Shown here piece after piece: positions 1 to 7,012 of a stretch of 16,539 nucleotides of DNA. A program made the translations under genes and the position numbers. The DNA lies in contig JAEMRL010000011.1 of the NCBI GenBank assembly GCA_016463385.1, positions 1 through 16,539 of the forward strand, read 5' to 3'. This DNA is from Thermoleophilia bacterium (GTDB lineage: Bacteria > Actinomycetota > Thermoleophilia > Miltoncostaeales > Miltoncostaeaceae). Under the pieces are notes generated by a model. That model was not told where the DNA came from, did no database searches, and saw only the letters and a program-made list of their open reading frames with translations. Positions within the stretch are counted from its first letter, which is position 1. Every line of letters starts with the position of its first letter.

Positions 1-1405
1 CGTCGGAGGCCTCGACCACGTCCACGAGGGTGTCGAGCAGCTCGCGGTCGATGGCGGGCTGCCCGGGTCGGTTGGCCGCCTCGGCGCCGAGCGAGCGACG
101 CCGCGCCACGACCTGCTCGGTGCCCTCGGCGAACATCGCCCACAGCACGAGATCCTCGTCGGAGAGGCCCTGGGGCGCCTCCTCGGAGACGGCGGCGAGG
201 TCGCGCACCGGCGGGATGCCGGGGTCCTCCGCGGTCGCGATGGCGAGCGCGGCGTCGGAGACCGGGCCGCGCAGGCGGCCGGCGCGGCCGAGGATGATCG
301 GCACGAGCTCGGGCTCGATCTCGGCCCAGCGGCGGCCCTCGATCACGTGGCGCGCGGCCTGGGCCAGGATCGCCGAGCCGAGCGGGTAGGCCAGGGTGGC
401 GGCGCCGACGTCGCGCGCGACGGCCGCCGACTCGGTGGCCACGGCCACCAGGCTGCGGGACAGCCCGAGGCGGCCGAGGCGGGAGATCAGACCGGCCTCG
501 AGCGCCGGCGGCACGGCGACGGCAGGGCCGAACACGGCCGCGGCCGCCTGGCGCAGGCGGTCGGCCGGGAGCATCGGGCCGACGACCCGGGCGGCGCGGT
601 CGAGCGCCGAGGGCTGGCAGTCGAGCGTGCGGGTGCCGCCCACGAGGGCCGCGCGAAGGGTCTCGGCCGAGGGGCGCGCCGACACCAGGGCGACCGGGCC
701 GGCCGAGGCCTGCACGGCGGACGCACCCGCGAGGACCGCGGCGGTGGCCGACAGCGGCGCGAGGCCGCCGGGGGCCTGGACCTGGACCTCGATCGGCAGC
801 CCGGTGGCGGCCGCGACGGCCTCCACGAGGCGCCCGAGGGCGGCCGGGGAGATGTGACCCGCGCCGTCGGACAGGCAGAGGGTGGCCGCCCCGGGGAGCG
901 AGGCCAGCGCGACGGCCTCCGCGATCCAGCGCGGGTCGTCCATCGCGGGCGCCGGGCCGACGATCAGCGTCGGCACGAACTCGGCCGCCGCCTCCTCGCA
1001 GGCACGCGCCACCGGCAGCAGGGCGTCGGGGTCGTTCAGGGGGTCGGTGGCGCGGACGCGCGAGGCGCCCGAGTCGACCGCGCAGAGGACGAACCGCCGC
1101 ACCACGTCGGGCGTCAGCGGCCGGTCGCCCCAGAGGTTGCGCGCGCCGATGACGACGCCGACCGGCGTGCCATGGGCCTCGCGGAGCACCGCGCGCAGAC
1201 GGTCCCACGGGCTCTCCGAGCGCGCCTCGAGGGCCGCGCGCGCACAGCGCGCGTCGAGGGCCTCCAGGACCCGGGCGCCGACCTCCGAGAGGGCGGCCGC
1301 CGCGGCGGCGAGGTCGTCGGTGCCGACGGCCGTGCCCCACGGGAACGGGGCGAGGTCGCGCAGGGTGGCATCGACATAGCCGACCACGTCGGATGCTGGC
1401 GTCAC
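1..1405 (-). CDS. Degenerate PYC/OADA-type carboxyltransferase domain protein, probably continuing into a biotin carrier (AccB-like) domain; partial at left edge
   Basis: The frame is open from a GTG at 1405 to the window edge (468 codons seen). The start is supported by GGGAG 4 nt upstream. The fold follows the carboxyltransferase of pyruvate carboxylase subunit B and oxaloacetate decarboxylase alpha: TLRD at residues 14-17, SPWDRL 65-70, GARNLWG 88-94 (family RGQN), DPLND 121-125 (family DALND), LSDGAG 178-183 (family IKDMAG), then the C-terminal PycA-like region with LVLWAMF 419-425. Many catalytic residues are gone. The carboxylated lysine of KDMAG is S179, the metal-binding HxH is Q208/Q210, the HQ after LRD is missing, and the GGTSQPPTE threonine motif is replaced. 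The last residues, IDRELLDTLVDVVEASD, resemble the N-terminus of AccB, which fits the efp-accB-accC order known in many bacteria. I infer a non-catalytic scaffold or regulatory domain fused to a biotin carrier. Fold assignment is fairly sure; the function is not. Confidence 0.8.
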   Translation of the reverse strand, partial: MTPASDVVGYVDATLRDLAPFPWGTAVGTDDLAAAAAALSEVGARVLEALDARCARAALEARSESPWDRLRAVLREAHGTPVGVVIGARNLWGDRPLTPDVVRRFVLCAVDSGASRVRATDPLNDPDALLPVARACEEAAAEFVPTLIVGPAPAMDDPRWIAEAVALASLPGAATLCLSDGAGHISPAALGRLVEAVAAATGLPIEVQVQAPGGLAPLSATAAVLAGASAVQASAGPVALVSARPSAETLRAALVGGTRTLDCQPSALDRAARVVGPMLPADRLRQAAAAVFGPAVAVPPALEAGLISRLGRLGLSRSLVAVATESAAVARDVGAATLAYPLGSAILAQAARHVIEGRRWAEIEPELVPIILGRAGRLRGPVSDAALAIATAEDPGIPPVRDLAAVSEEAPQGLSDEDLVLWAMFAEGTEQVVARRRSLGAEAANRPGQPAIDRELLDTLVDVVEASD

Positions 1406-1409
1406 GTGT

Positions 1410-1414
1410 CTCCC
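1410..1414 (-). promoter_or_regulatory. Shine-Dalgarno of the carboxyltransferase-like gene
   Basis: On the minus strand GGGAG lies 4 nt before the GTG at 1405. It decides the start, because the upstream ATG near 1440 reads into a TGA after 12 codons in another frame. Confidence 0.6.
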
Positions 1415-1470
1415 TTCGATGATCCGGTCCTCACTGGCATAGGGGACACTAGTATCCTGAGTCGGAGGTC

Positions 1471-1497
1471 GGGAGGCGGTTCCCGGGGGAACCTCCC
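1471..1497 (-). terminator. Hairpin between efp and the carboxyltransferase-like gene
   Basis: GGTTCC and GGAACC form a 6-bp stem around a CGGG loop, extended by GGGA/TCCC across a small bulge. The hairpin sits about 45 nt after the efp stop in a 135-nt gap, the largest gap in the shikimate-efp block. There is no T tract, so it may be an attenuator or partial terminator. Between it and the next gene the minus strand has a weak -10-like GATACT near 1450, which could restart transcription. Confidence 0.45.
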
Positions 1498-1540
1498 GCA
1501 CGGCGGCCCGAGAGCGCCGCGTGGCGTCCGGGACGGAGCA

Positions 1541-2095
1541 CTAGGCGCGCGCGGAGTAGGCGCGGGTGCGGGTGTCGATCTTGAGCCGGTCGCCCTCGTT
1601 GACGAAGAGCGGGACGTCGATGACCGCGCCGGTCTCGACCGTCGCGGGCTTCTGGACGTTGGAGACGGTGTCCCCCTTCACGCCCGGGTCGGTCTGGGTG
1701 ACCTCGAGCTCGACGAACGTGGGGAGCTCGACCCGGATCGGGGCGTCGCGGACGAAGAGCACCTGGACGTCGGTGTTGGGCGCCAGCAGGTCGTCGTTCT
1801 CGACCAGCGAGGACGGCACCGGGATCTGCTCGTAGGTGCTGTTGTCCATCAGGTGCAGCTGGTCGCCGTCGCGGTAGAGGAACTGCATCGTGCGGCTCTC
1901 GGTGGTGACCCGCTCCACCTTCTCGCCGGCCCGGAAGGTGCGCTCGACCACCGCACCCGAGCTCATGCTCTTGAGCTTGGTGCGGACGAACGCGCCGCCC
2001 TTGCCCGGCTTGACGTGCTGGAAGCTGACGACGCTGACGAGCTCTCCGTCGATGTCGAGCACGTAGCCGTTCTTCAGGTCGTTGGTGGTGATCAT
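1541..2095 (-). CDS. efp: Elongation factor P
   Basis: This 184-residue protein has the length and three-domain beta-barrel layout of EF-P. EF-P binds stalled ribosomes between the P and E sites and promotes peptide bonds at polyproline stretches. The N-terminal KOW-like domain starts MITTNDLKNG, and the loop that reaches the peptidyl-transferase centre reads HVKPGKGGAF, with the tip lysine at residue 32. The C-terminal OB domain carries the usual SNVQKPATVETGAVIDVPLF signature, ending in NEGDRLKIDTRT. The ATG at 2095 follows the peptidase stop by 22 nt, so it is probably the last gene of the aro operon. Whether K32 is modified cannot be told from this window: no EpmA, EarP or YmfI-like gene is present. 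Identification is secure. Confidence 0.97.
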   Translation of the reverse strand: MITTNDLKNGYVLDIDGELVSVVSFQHVKPGKGGAFVRTKLKSMSSGAVVERTFRAGEKVERVTTESRTMQFLYRDGDQLHLMDNSTYEQIPVPSSLVENDDLLAPNTDVQVLFVRDAPIRVELPTFVELEVTQTDPGVKGDTVSNVQKPATVETGAVIDVPLFVNEGDRLKIDTRTRAYSARA

Positions 2096-2117
2096 CCTCT
2101 GCGCCCCCTGGTCGATC

Positions 2118-3203
2118 TCATGCGACGGTCCTCAGCTCCTTGGAGGTGTGCGACAGCAGCTCCGCACCGCCCTCCCTCAACACGATCAGGTCCTCGATCC
2201 GCACCCCGGCCTCGCCCTCGAGGTAGATCCCCGGCTCGATCGTGATGGCCATGCCGGCCCTCAGGGCGTCGCTGCTCTCCGGCCGCACACCGGGTCGTTC
2301 GTGGATCACGAGCCCGACTCCGTGCCCGAGCCCGTGTCCGAAGGCGTCACCGTACCCGGCGGCGACGATGCGCGCGCGGGCGACGGCGTCGAGATCGGCA
2401 CCGCTCATGCCGGGCGCGGCGGCCGCGAGGGCGGCCTCCTGGGCCTCGAGGCAGACCGCGTAGATCTCGGTGAGCTTCGGCGTCAGCGGACCGGTGGCGA
2501 CCGTGCGGGTCATGTCGGAGCAGTAGCCGTCGACCACCGCGCCCATGTCGATCACGACCAGCGTGCCGGCGGGGATCGGGTCGGGACCCGGCACGTGATG
2601 CGGCCGCGCCCCGCGCGGGCCGGCGGCGACGATGGTGGCGAAGCTGGGCTCCTGGGCCCCCTCGGCGAGCATGGCCCCGTGCAGGGCGAAGGCGACCTCG
2701 CGCTCGGTGCGCCCGACCAGGCCGCCCGAGAGCACGGTCTCGAGGGCGCGGTCGACCACCGCGGCGGCCTCGCGCATCGTCGCGATCTCGGCCTCGTCCT
2801 TGATCTCGCGCAGCTCCTCGACGAGCGCCCGGGTGGACGTCATCTCGACGCCGGGGAGCATCTCCACCAGGCGTTCGTGGCGCGTCAGCGTGAGATCGTC
2901 GGCCTCGATGCCGAGCGCCCCCCCGGCGGCGACGCCGGGGACGGCCGCCGCGACGTCGGCGAGCAGGTCGCGCCGGCCGACGATCACCTCGGCCCCCTGG
3001 ACCTGCTCGGTCGCGCTGACCGCGTAGCGGGAGTCGGTGATCAGCACGCGGCCCCCTCCGCCGATCACCGCGATGCCGTTCGAGCCGACGTACCCGGTGA
3101 GGTAGCGCACGTTCGCCGGGCTGGTGACCAGCATGGCGCCGAGGCCGCGCTCCGCGAGGACGGCCAGGAGACGCTCCTGGCGCGCGACGAGCGCGCCGCT
3201 CAC
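2118..3203 (-). CDS. pepQ: M24 family Xaa-Pro aminopeptidase/dipeptidase
   Basis: This 361-residue cytosolic metallopeptidase has the creatinase/prolidase layout: an N-terminal domain (about 1-130) followed by a pita-bread catalytic domain (about 135-361). All five expected metal ligands are visible: D219 and D230 (VVIDMGAVVDGYCSDMTRT), H294 (GHGLGHGVG), E323 (TIEPG) and E337 (RIED). It would cleave peptides at proline bonds. The GTG start at 3203 overlaps the aroQ TGA as GTGA, so translation is coupled. An M24 peptidase directly before efp is a common bacterial arrangement. Whether it acts on dipeptides (PepQ) or longer N-terminal Xaa-Pro substrates (PepP-like) cannot be settled from sequence alone, so the symbol is provisional. 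Confidence 0.93.
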   Translation of the reverse strand: MSGALVARQERLLAVLAERGLGAMLVTSPANVRYLTGYVGSNGIAVIGGGGRVLITDSRYAVSATEQVQGAEVIVGRRDLLADVAAAVPGVAAGGALGIEADDLTLTRHERLVEMLPGVEMTSTRALVEELREIKDEAEIATMREAAAVVDRALETVLSGGLVGRTEREVAFALHGAMLAEGAQEPSFATIVAAGPRGARPHHVPGPDPIPAGTLVVIDMGAVVDGYCSDMTRTVATGPLTPKLTEIYAVCLEAQEAALAAAAPGMSGADLDAVARARIVAAGYGDAFGHGLGHGVGLVIHERPGVRPESSDALRAGMAITIEPGIYLEGEAGVRIEDLIVLREGGAELLSHTSKELRTVA

Positions 3204-3643
3204 GACAGCGTCTCCGCGAGGTGGTCGAGCGCCTCGCGGTAGCCGTCGGGGCCCTTGCCCCACACGGCCGCCGAGGCGATGTCGCGCACCACCGACACCC
3301 GCCGGTGCGGCTCGCGGGCCTCGACGTCGGAGAGGTGGACCTCCACGAACGGGGCGCCCATCACCTCGAGCGCATCGCGGATCGACCACTGGTAGTGGGT
3401 CCAGGCGCCGGGGTTCACCACCGCGCCGTCGACCATCCCGGCCAGTCCGTGCACGTGCTCGAGGAACGCGCCCTCGTGATTGGTCTGGAAGCACCCGACG
3501 GTCATGCCCCGCTCCTCTCCCCATCCCCGCACCCGGTCCTCGAGCTCGCGGAGGGTAAGCGTGCCGTAGTGCGCGGACGGCCGGCGCCCGAGCATGTTCA
3601 GGTTGGGCCCGTGCAGGAGGGCGATCCGCAGCGGCCGGCTCAC
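3200..3643 (-). CDS. aroQ: 3-dehydroquinate dehydratase, type II
   Basis: A 147-residue protein, the normal length for type II dehydroquinase, which forms a dodecamer and converts 3-dehydroquinate to 3-dehydroshikimate without a Schiff base. The N-terminal motif LLHGPNLNMLGRR is followed by the catalytic tyrosine region (HYG, Y26). The substrate loop VVNPGAWTHY is at 75-84 and EVHLSD at 101-106 carries the conserved histidine. The GTG start at 3643 overlaps the aroB stop by 4 nt, and the stop overlaps the next gene's start in the same way. The usual isoleucine/glycine-rich end before the GY is changed to AAVWGKGPDGY, a minor departure. Identification is secure. Confidence 0.96.
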   Translation of the reverse strand: MSRPLRIALLHGPNLNMLGRRPSAHYGTLTLRELEDRVRGWGEERGMTVGCFQTNHEGAFLEHVHGLAGMVDGAVVNPGAWTHYQWSIRDALEVMGAPFVEVHLSDVEAREPHRRVSVVRDIASAAVWGKGPDGYREALDHLAETLS

Positions 3644-4737
3644 CGGCGCAGCTCCTCGATGGCCGAGACCACCCGGTCGCCGGGGGGGCTGACGCGCAGG
3701 CGCACGTCCCCGGGGGCGGCCACCATCACCATGTTGAGCGCCCCGGCGTCGGCCTTCTTGTCGCGGCCCATGGCCTCCAGGATCGCCGGCGTCGGCACGG
3801 CGGGATCGAGGCGTGTGGGCAGGCCGTGGCGCGTGAGGATCTCGGCGACGCGGGGGCGCCAGGAGGGATCGAGGCCGACGGTCGACTCCGACAGGCGCAG
3901 CGCCGCCAGCAGGCCCAGCGAGATCGCCTCGCCGTGGCGGTAGCGGTCGTATCCGGCCGCCGCCTCGATGCCGTGCCCGACGGTGTGACCGAGGTTGAGC
4001 GACGCCCGCACGCCGAGATCGCGCTCGTCGTCGGCCACCACGCGGAGCTTGTGGTCGACGCAGCGCCGGATCAGGCCCACCAGCTCGTCGGCGGGCCCCG
4101 GCAGCGCCGGCCAGCCCTCGATCAGGTCGAAGAGCTCGGGGCCGTCGAGCATCCCGTACTTCACGACCTCGGCGAAGCCGCAGGCCAGCTCGCGCGGGGG
4201 CAGCGTGGCGAGCACGTCGGTGTCCATCACCACGAGGTCGGGCTGCCAGATGGCGCCCACGTAGTTCTTGCCCTCCGGCAGGTCGACGCCGGTCTTGCCG
4301 CCGATCGCCGAGTCGACCATCGCCAGGAGCGTCGTGGGCAGGTGCATCAACCGCACGCCGCGCTGGTAGGTGGCCGCGACGAATCCGGCCAGATCGCCGA
4401 CCACCCCCCCGCCGAGCGCGGCGACCGCGTCCGAGCGGCGCAGGCCGGCCTCGGCCGCGAGGCGCGTCAGCCGCTCGACCTGGGCGAGGGACTTGGAGCC
4501 CTCGCCCGGGGGGACCGTGGTGGTGATGACGCGCACCCCGGCGTCCTGGAGCGAGGCCCGCACCCGGCGCGAGAGCTCGGGGATGTTGCCGTCGCTGATC
4601 AGGAGCACAGCGCCGACCGGGCCGCGGTCGGCCCAGAGCGCGCCGACCCCGTCGATCAGGCCGCTGCCGAGGTGCAGCGGGTAGCGGGCGGTGCCGATCT
4701 CGGCCCAGAGGGCCGGCGCCGGGACGGTGCTGCTCAC
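3640..4737 (-). CDS. aroB: 3-dehydroquinate synthase
   Basis: A 365-residue NAD-dependent, metal-dependent enzyme that converts DAHP to 3-dehydroquinate, the second step of the shikimate pathway. The NAD-binding stretch GGGVVGDLAGFVAATYQRG is at 109-127, followed by LPTTLLAMVDSAIGGKTGVD. The metal ligands E190 (GFAEVVKYG), H251 (LNLGHTVGHGIE) and H268 (RHGEAIS) are all present, as is the late RDKKAD motif (305-310). The GTG start at 4737 overlaps the aroK stop (GTGA), giving translational coupling. Length and motifs are complete; nothing suggests damage. Confidence 0.97.
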   Translation of the reverse strand: MSSTVPAPALWAEIGTARYPLHLGSGLIDGVGALWADRGPVGAVLLISDGNIPELSRRVRASLQDAGVRVITTTVPPGEGSKSLAQVERLTRLAAEAGLRRSDAVAALGGGVVGDLAGFVAATYQRGVRLMHLPTTLLAMVDSAIGGKTGVDLPEGKNYVGAIWQPDLVVMDTDVLATLPPRELACGFAEVVKYGMLDGPELFDLIEGWPALPGPADELVGLIRRCVDHKLRVVADDERDLGVRASLNLGHTVGHGIEAAAGYDRYRHGEAISLGLLAALRLSESTVGLDPSWRPRVAEILTRHGLPTRLDPAVPTPAILEAMGRDKKADAGALNMVMVAAPGDVRLRVSPPGDRVVSAIEELRR

Positions 4738-5249
4738 GAGGCGTCCCCGGAGGCTCCGCGCTGGGCCCACGCCGCGACCCGGGCCGCCACCTCGTCGGCG
4801 GGCCCGTCCGCATCGACCTCCAGGTCGGCGGCCTCCCGGTAGGTGGCCTCGCGCGAGCGCGCGCGGCGCTCGAATCGCCCCTGATCGTCGGCCAGCGGCC
4901 GGTCGGAGTCCTTCACCCGCGACCAGGCCACCTCGACGCTGGCGCGCAACCACACCACGTCGGCCGTGCGCGACACCAGGCCGCGCGTGCGGACGTTCTC
5001 GAGGGCGCCGCCACCGAGTGCGAGCACGCCGGGATCGCCCGCGAGGAGCTCGCGGATGACGGTCTCCTCGGTGCGGCGGAACCAGAGCTCGCCGCGGCGG
5101 GAGAAGATCTCGGGGATCGGCATCCCGGCACGCTCTTCGATCGCGCGGTCGGCGTCAACGAACTCGCGCCCGAGCCGCGAGGCGACGCGGCGGCCCACCG
5201 AGGTCTTGCCGGCCCCCATGTATCCCGACAGTACGAGCCAGCGCGCCAC
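4734..5249 (-). CDS. aroK: Shikimate kinase
   Basis: A 171-residue P-loop kinase that phosphorylates shikimate at the 3-hydroxyl with ATP. The Walker A motif GYMGAGKTS is at residues 9-17. The shikimate-binding residues D34 (VDADRAI) and R58 (FRRTEE), the GGG at 79-81 and the LID motif DRPL at 116-119 are all in place. The start is the GTG at 5249, 2 nt after the aroC stop. No good Shine-Dalgarno is seen and upstream codons in this frame give no better start, so reinitiation after aroC is likely. Length matches the family. Confidence 0.95.
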   Translation of the reverse strand: MARWLVLSGYMGAGKTSVGRRVASRLGREFVDADRAIEERAGMPIPEIFSRRGELWFRRTEETVIRELLAGDPGVLALGGGALENVRTRGLVSRTADVVWLRASVEVAWSRVKDSDRPLADDQGRFERRARSREATYREAADLEVDADGPADEVAARVAAWAQRGASGDAS

Positions 5250-5251
5250 GG

Positions 5252-6418
5252 CTACTGCGCGATCTCTACCCGGTAGCGCTCGACGGCCGCGTCGAGGTGG
5301 GCGATCGAGTCGCCACCGAACTTCTCGAGCAGCGCCTGCGCCAGCACGAAGGCCACGGCGGCCTCGGCGACCACCGCGGCGGCGGGCACCGCGCAGATGT
5401 CCGAGCGCTCCTTGAAGGCCTTCGTCGGCTCCTTGGTGGCGACATCGACCGAGGCGAGAGGGCGGCTCAGCGTGCTGATCGGCTTCATCACCGCGCGCAC
5501 GACCACCGGGGCGCCGTGCGTCATCCCGCCCTCGATGCCGCCCGAGCGGTTGGTGCGGCGGAAGAACCCGCGCGCGGGGTCGTGGAAGATCTCGTCGTGG
5601 GCCTCGCTGCCGGGGATGCGGCCGAGCTCGAAGCCCGCGCCGATCTCGACGCCCTTGATCGCCTGGATGCCCATGATCGCCTGCGCGAGCCGGCCGTCGA
5701 GGCGCGCGTCGCCGCTCACGTGCGAGCCGAGCCCGGGGATCGCGTCGAAGGCCCACACCTCGAAGACGCCGCCGACGGTGTTGTGGTCCTGCCCGGCGGC
5801 CTTGATCGTCTCGCGCATCCGGGCCGACGCCTCGGGGTCGAGGCAGCGCACCGGGCTCTCGTCCACGCCCTCGAAGTCGGCGAGCACCAGGTCGTCGCGC
5901 AGACCCACGGCCTCGGGGCCGATGCGCACGACGTGGCTGCGGATCTCCGTGCCGAAGCGCCGCAACAGGGCCTTCGCGACACCGCCGGCGGCGACGCGCG
6001 CCGCCGTCTCGCGGGCGCTGGCGCGCTCGAGGATCGGACGCAGGTCGTCGGTGCCGTACTTGAGCATGCCCGCGAGGTCGGCGTGACCGGGCCGCGGCAG
6101 GGTGATCGGGTCGACGTGGACGTCCTCGCCGGGCGCCCACACCGCCATGCGGTCGGCCTCCCAGTTGACGAAGTCCTTGTTGGGGATCTCCAGCGTCAGC
6201 GGGCTGCCGATGGTGCGCCCGTGGCGCAGCCCCGACTTCACGATCGCGCGGTCGGTCTCGATCTTCATGCGCCCGCCCCGGCCGTAGCCGAGCTGGCGGC
6301 GCGCGAGGTCGGCGTCGATGTCGTCGGGCACGAGCGGCAGGCCGGCGGGCAGCCCCTCGAGCACCGCGAAGAGCGCGGGGCCGTGGGACTCCCCGGCTGT
6401 GCGGTAGGTCAGTGGCAC
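5252..6418 (-). CDS. aroC: Chorismate synthase
   Basis: A 388-residue enzyme that makes chorismate from EPSP using reduced FMN, the last shared step of aromatic biosynthesis. The signature GESHGPALFAVLEGLPAG is at 9-26. GRGGRMKIETD, PGHADLAGMLKYGTDDLRP and RASARETAARVAAGGVAK follow in the usual order, with RSGGIEGGMTHG and the TLSRPLASVD region near the C-terminus. It is the first gene of the aroC-aroK-aroB-aroQ-pepQ-efp string. The GTG at 6418 has no Shine-Dalgarno, since the upstream bases are pyrimidine-rich. A TACACT element ends 8 nt before it, which suggests a leaderless message. AroA (EPSP synthase) and AroE are not in the window. Confidence 0.97.
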   Translation of the reverse strand: MPLTYRTAGESHGPALFAVLEGLPAGLPLVPDDIDADLARRQLGYGRGGRMKIETDRAIVKSGLRHGRTIGSPLTLEIPNKDFVNWEADRMAVWAPGEDVHVDPITLPRPGHADLAGMLKYGTDDLRPILERASARETAARVAAGGVAKALLRRFGTEIRSHVVRIGPEAVGLRDDLVLADFEGVDESPVRCLDPEASARMRETIKAAGQDHNTVGGVFEVWAFDAIPGLGSHVSGDARLDGRLAQAIMGIQAIKGVEIGAGFELGRIPGSEAHDEIFHDPARGFFRRTNRSGGIEGGMTHGAPVVVRAVMKPISTLSRPLASVDVATKEPTKAFKERSDICAVPAAAVVAEAAVAFVLAQALLEKFGGDSIAHLDAAVERYRVEIAQ

Positions 6419-6426
6419 GACGGAGG

Positions 6427-6432
6427 AGTGTA
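6427..6432 (-). promoter_or_regulatory. Candidate -10 element for a leaderless aroC transcript
   Basis: Minus strand TACACT fits the TAnnnT pattern of actinobacterial -10 boxes and ends 8 nt before the aroC GTG. No convincing -35 hexamer is seen. The absence of a Shine-Dalgarno supports a leaderless start, but this rests on pattern alone. Confidence 0.4.
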
Positions 6433-6541
6433 ATGGACCACCGCGCCCCGGGTTCGGCGGGGGCGCCCCGGAATGGGGCCGCGGAGCCCTCCGGCCTGGC
6501 GTGGCAGTCTTCCACCACACCCGCGCTGGGCGGGCATCCGC

Positions 6542-6547
6542 GAGGAG
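6542..6547 (+). promoter_or_regulatory. Shine-Dalgarno of the 152-residue hypothetical gene
   Basis: GAGGAG lies 6 nt before the ATG at 6554. It favours that start over an ATG at 6473 in the same frame, which would add 27 proline-, arginine- and tryptophan-containing residues and has no ribosome-binding site. Confidence 0.6.
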
Positions 6548-6553
6548 TGGGCG

Positions 6554-7012
6554 ATGGCGATCCTGGAGCGCGTACGCGGCACGTGGCGCTGGCTGGCGAC
6601 GGCCCGCTCGTGGCGGCGGCTGCGGGCACGGGAGGCCGGTGGGCGCATCTCCTCCTCCGACGGGCCGGGAGCGCCGCCGCGGCCCGCCGTGCGCCGGCCC
6701 GACGAGGACCCTGCGCTCGACACCCGGCTGACGCGCTGGCGCAGCCACGACGGCCCGCTCGCCGCCCCCGTGCCCGCGACGATGACGGCGCGCGAGCGCG
6801 CGGGGGCGATGCGCGACCTGCAGGCGCTCCGCACGCGGCTGGCGGGCGATCAGGCCGGGCTCATCGACGACGCCCTCGCCGCCGACGCCGTGACGGTGCG
6901 CCGGCTCGGCCCCCAGGACGGGCACCTGTGGGAGATGCCCGGCATGCGCGTCTTCGCGATCGTGGGCGTCCAGGCGTTCACCGTCCAGGACGAGGAGCGC
7001 CCAGGGCTATGA
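6554..7012 (+). CDS. Hypothetical protein, 152 residues, coupled to an MscS-family channel
   Basis: I do not recognise a family. The protein begins with a basic, tryptophan-rich amphipathic stretch (MAILERVRGTWRWLATARSW, then RRLRAR). A charged, proline-rich linker covers about residues 30-75. A helical segment around 76-110 (TARERAGAMRDLQALRTRL) is followed by a short beta-like C-terminus (GMRVFAIVGVQAFTVQDEE). There is no signal peptide or clear membrane span. The start is chosen from the GAGGAG 6 nt upstream. Its TGA overlaps the ATG of the next gene (ATGA), so the two are co-translated, and it may be a cytosolic or membrane-surface partner of the channel. That link is inferred from position only. 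The gene is divergent from aroC with 135 nt between starts; that gap is GC-rich and contains the palindrome GGGGCGCCCC. Confidence 0.7.
   Translation: MAILERVRGTWRWLATARSWRRLRAREAGGRISSSDGPGAPPRPAVRRPDEDPALDTRLTRWRSHDGPLAAPVPATMTARERAGAMRDLQALRTRLAGDQAGLIDDALAADAVTVRRLGPQDGHLWEMPGMRVFAIVGVQAFTVQDEERPGL

Noticed and set aside
347..2245. A 632-codon plus-strand open frame across the carboxyltransferase-like and efp genes
   Set aside because: It is antisense to well-supported genes, its translation is Arg/Gly/Ala low-complexity typical of GC-rich shadow frames, and no family motif or ribosome-binding site supports it.
6441..6484. GGGGCGCCCC palindrome and flanking GC-rich repeats between aroC and the hypothetical gene as an operator or terminator
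   Set aside because: Several mutually exclusive pairings are possible and such strings arise easily at this GC content; no single structure stands out.
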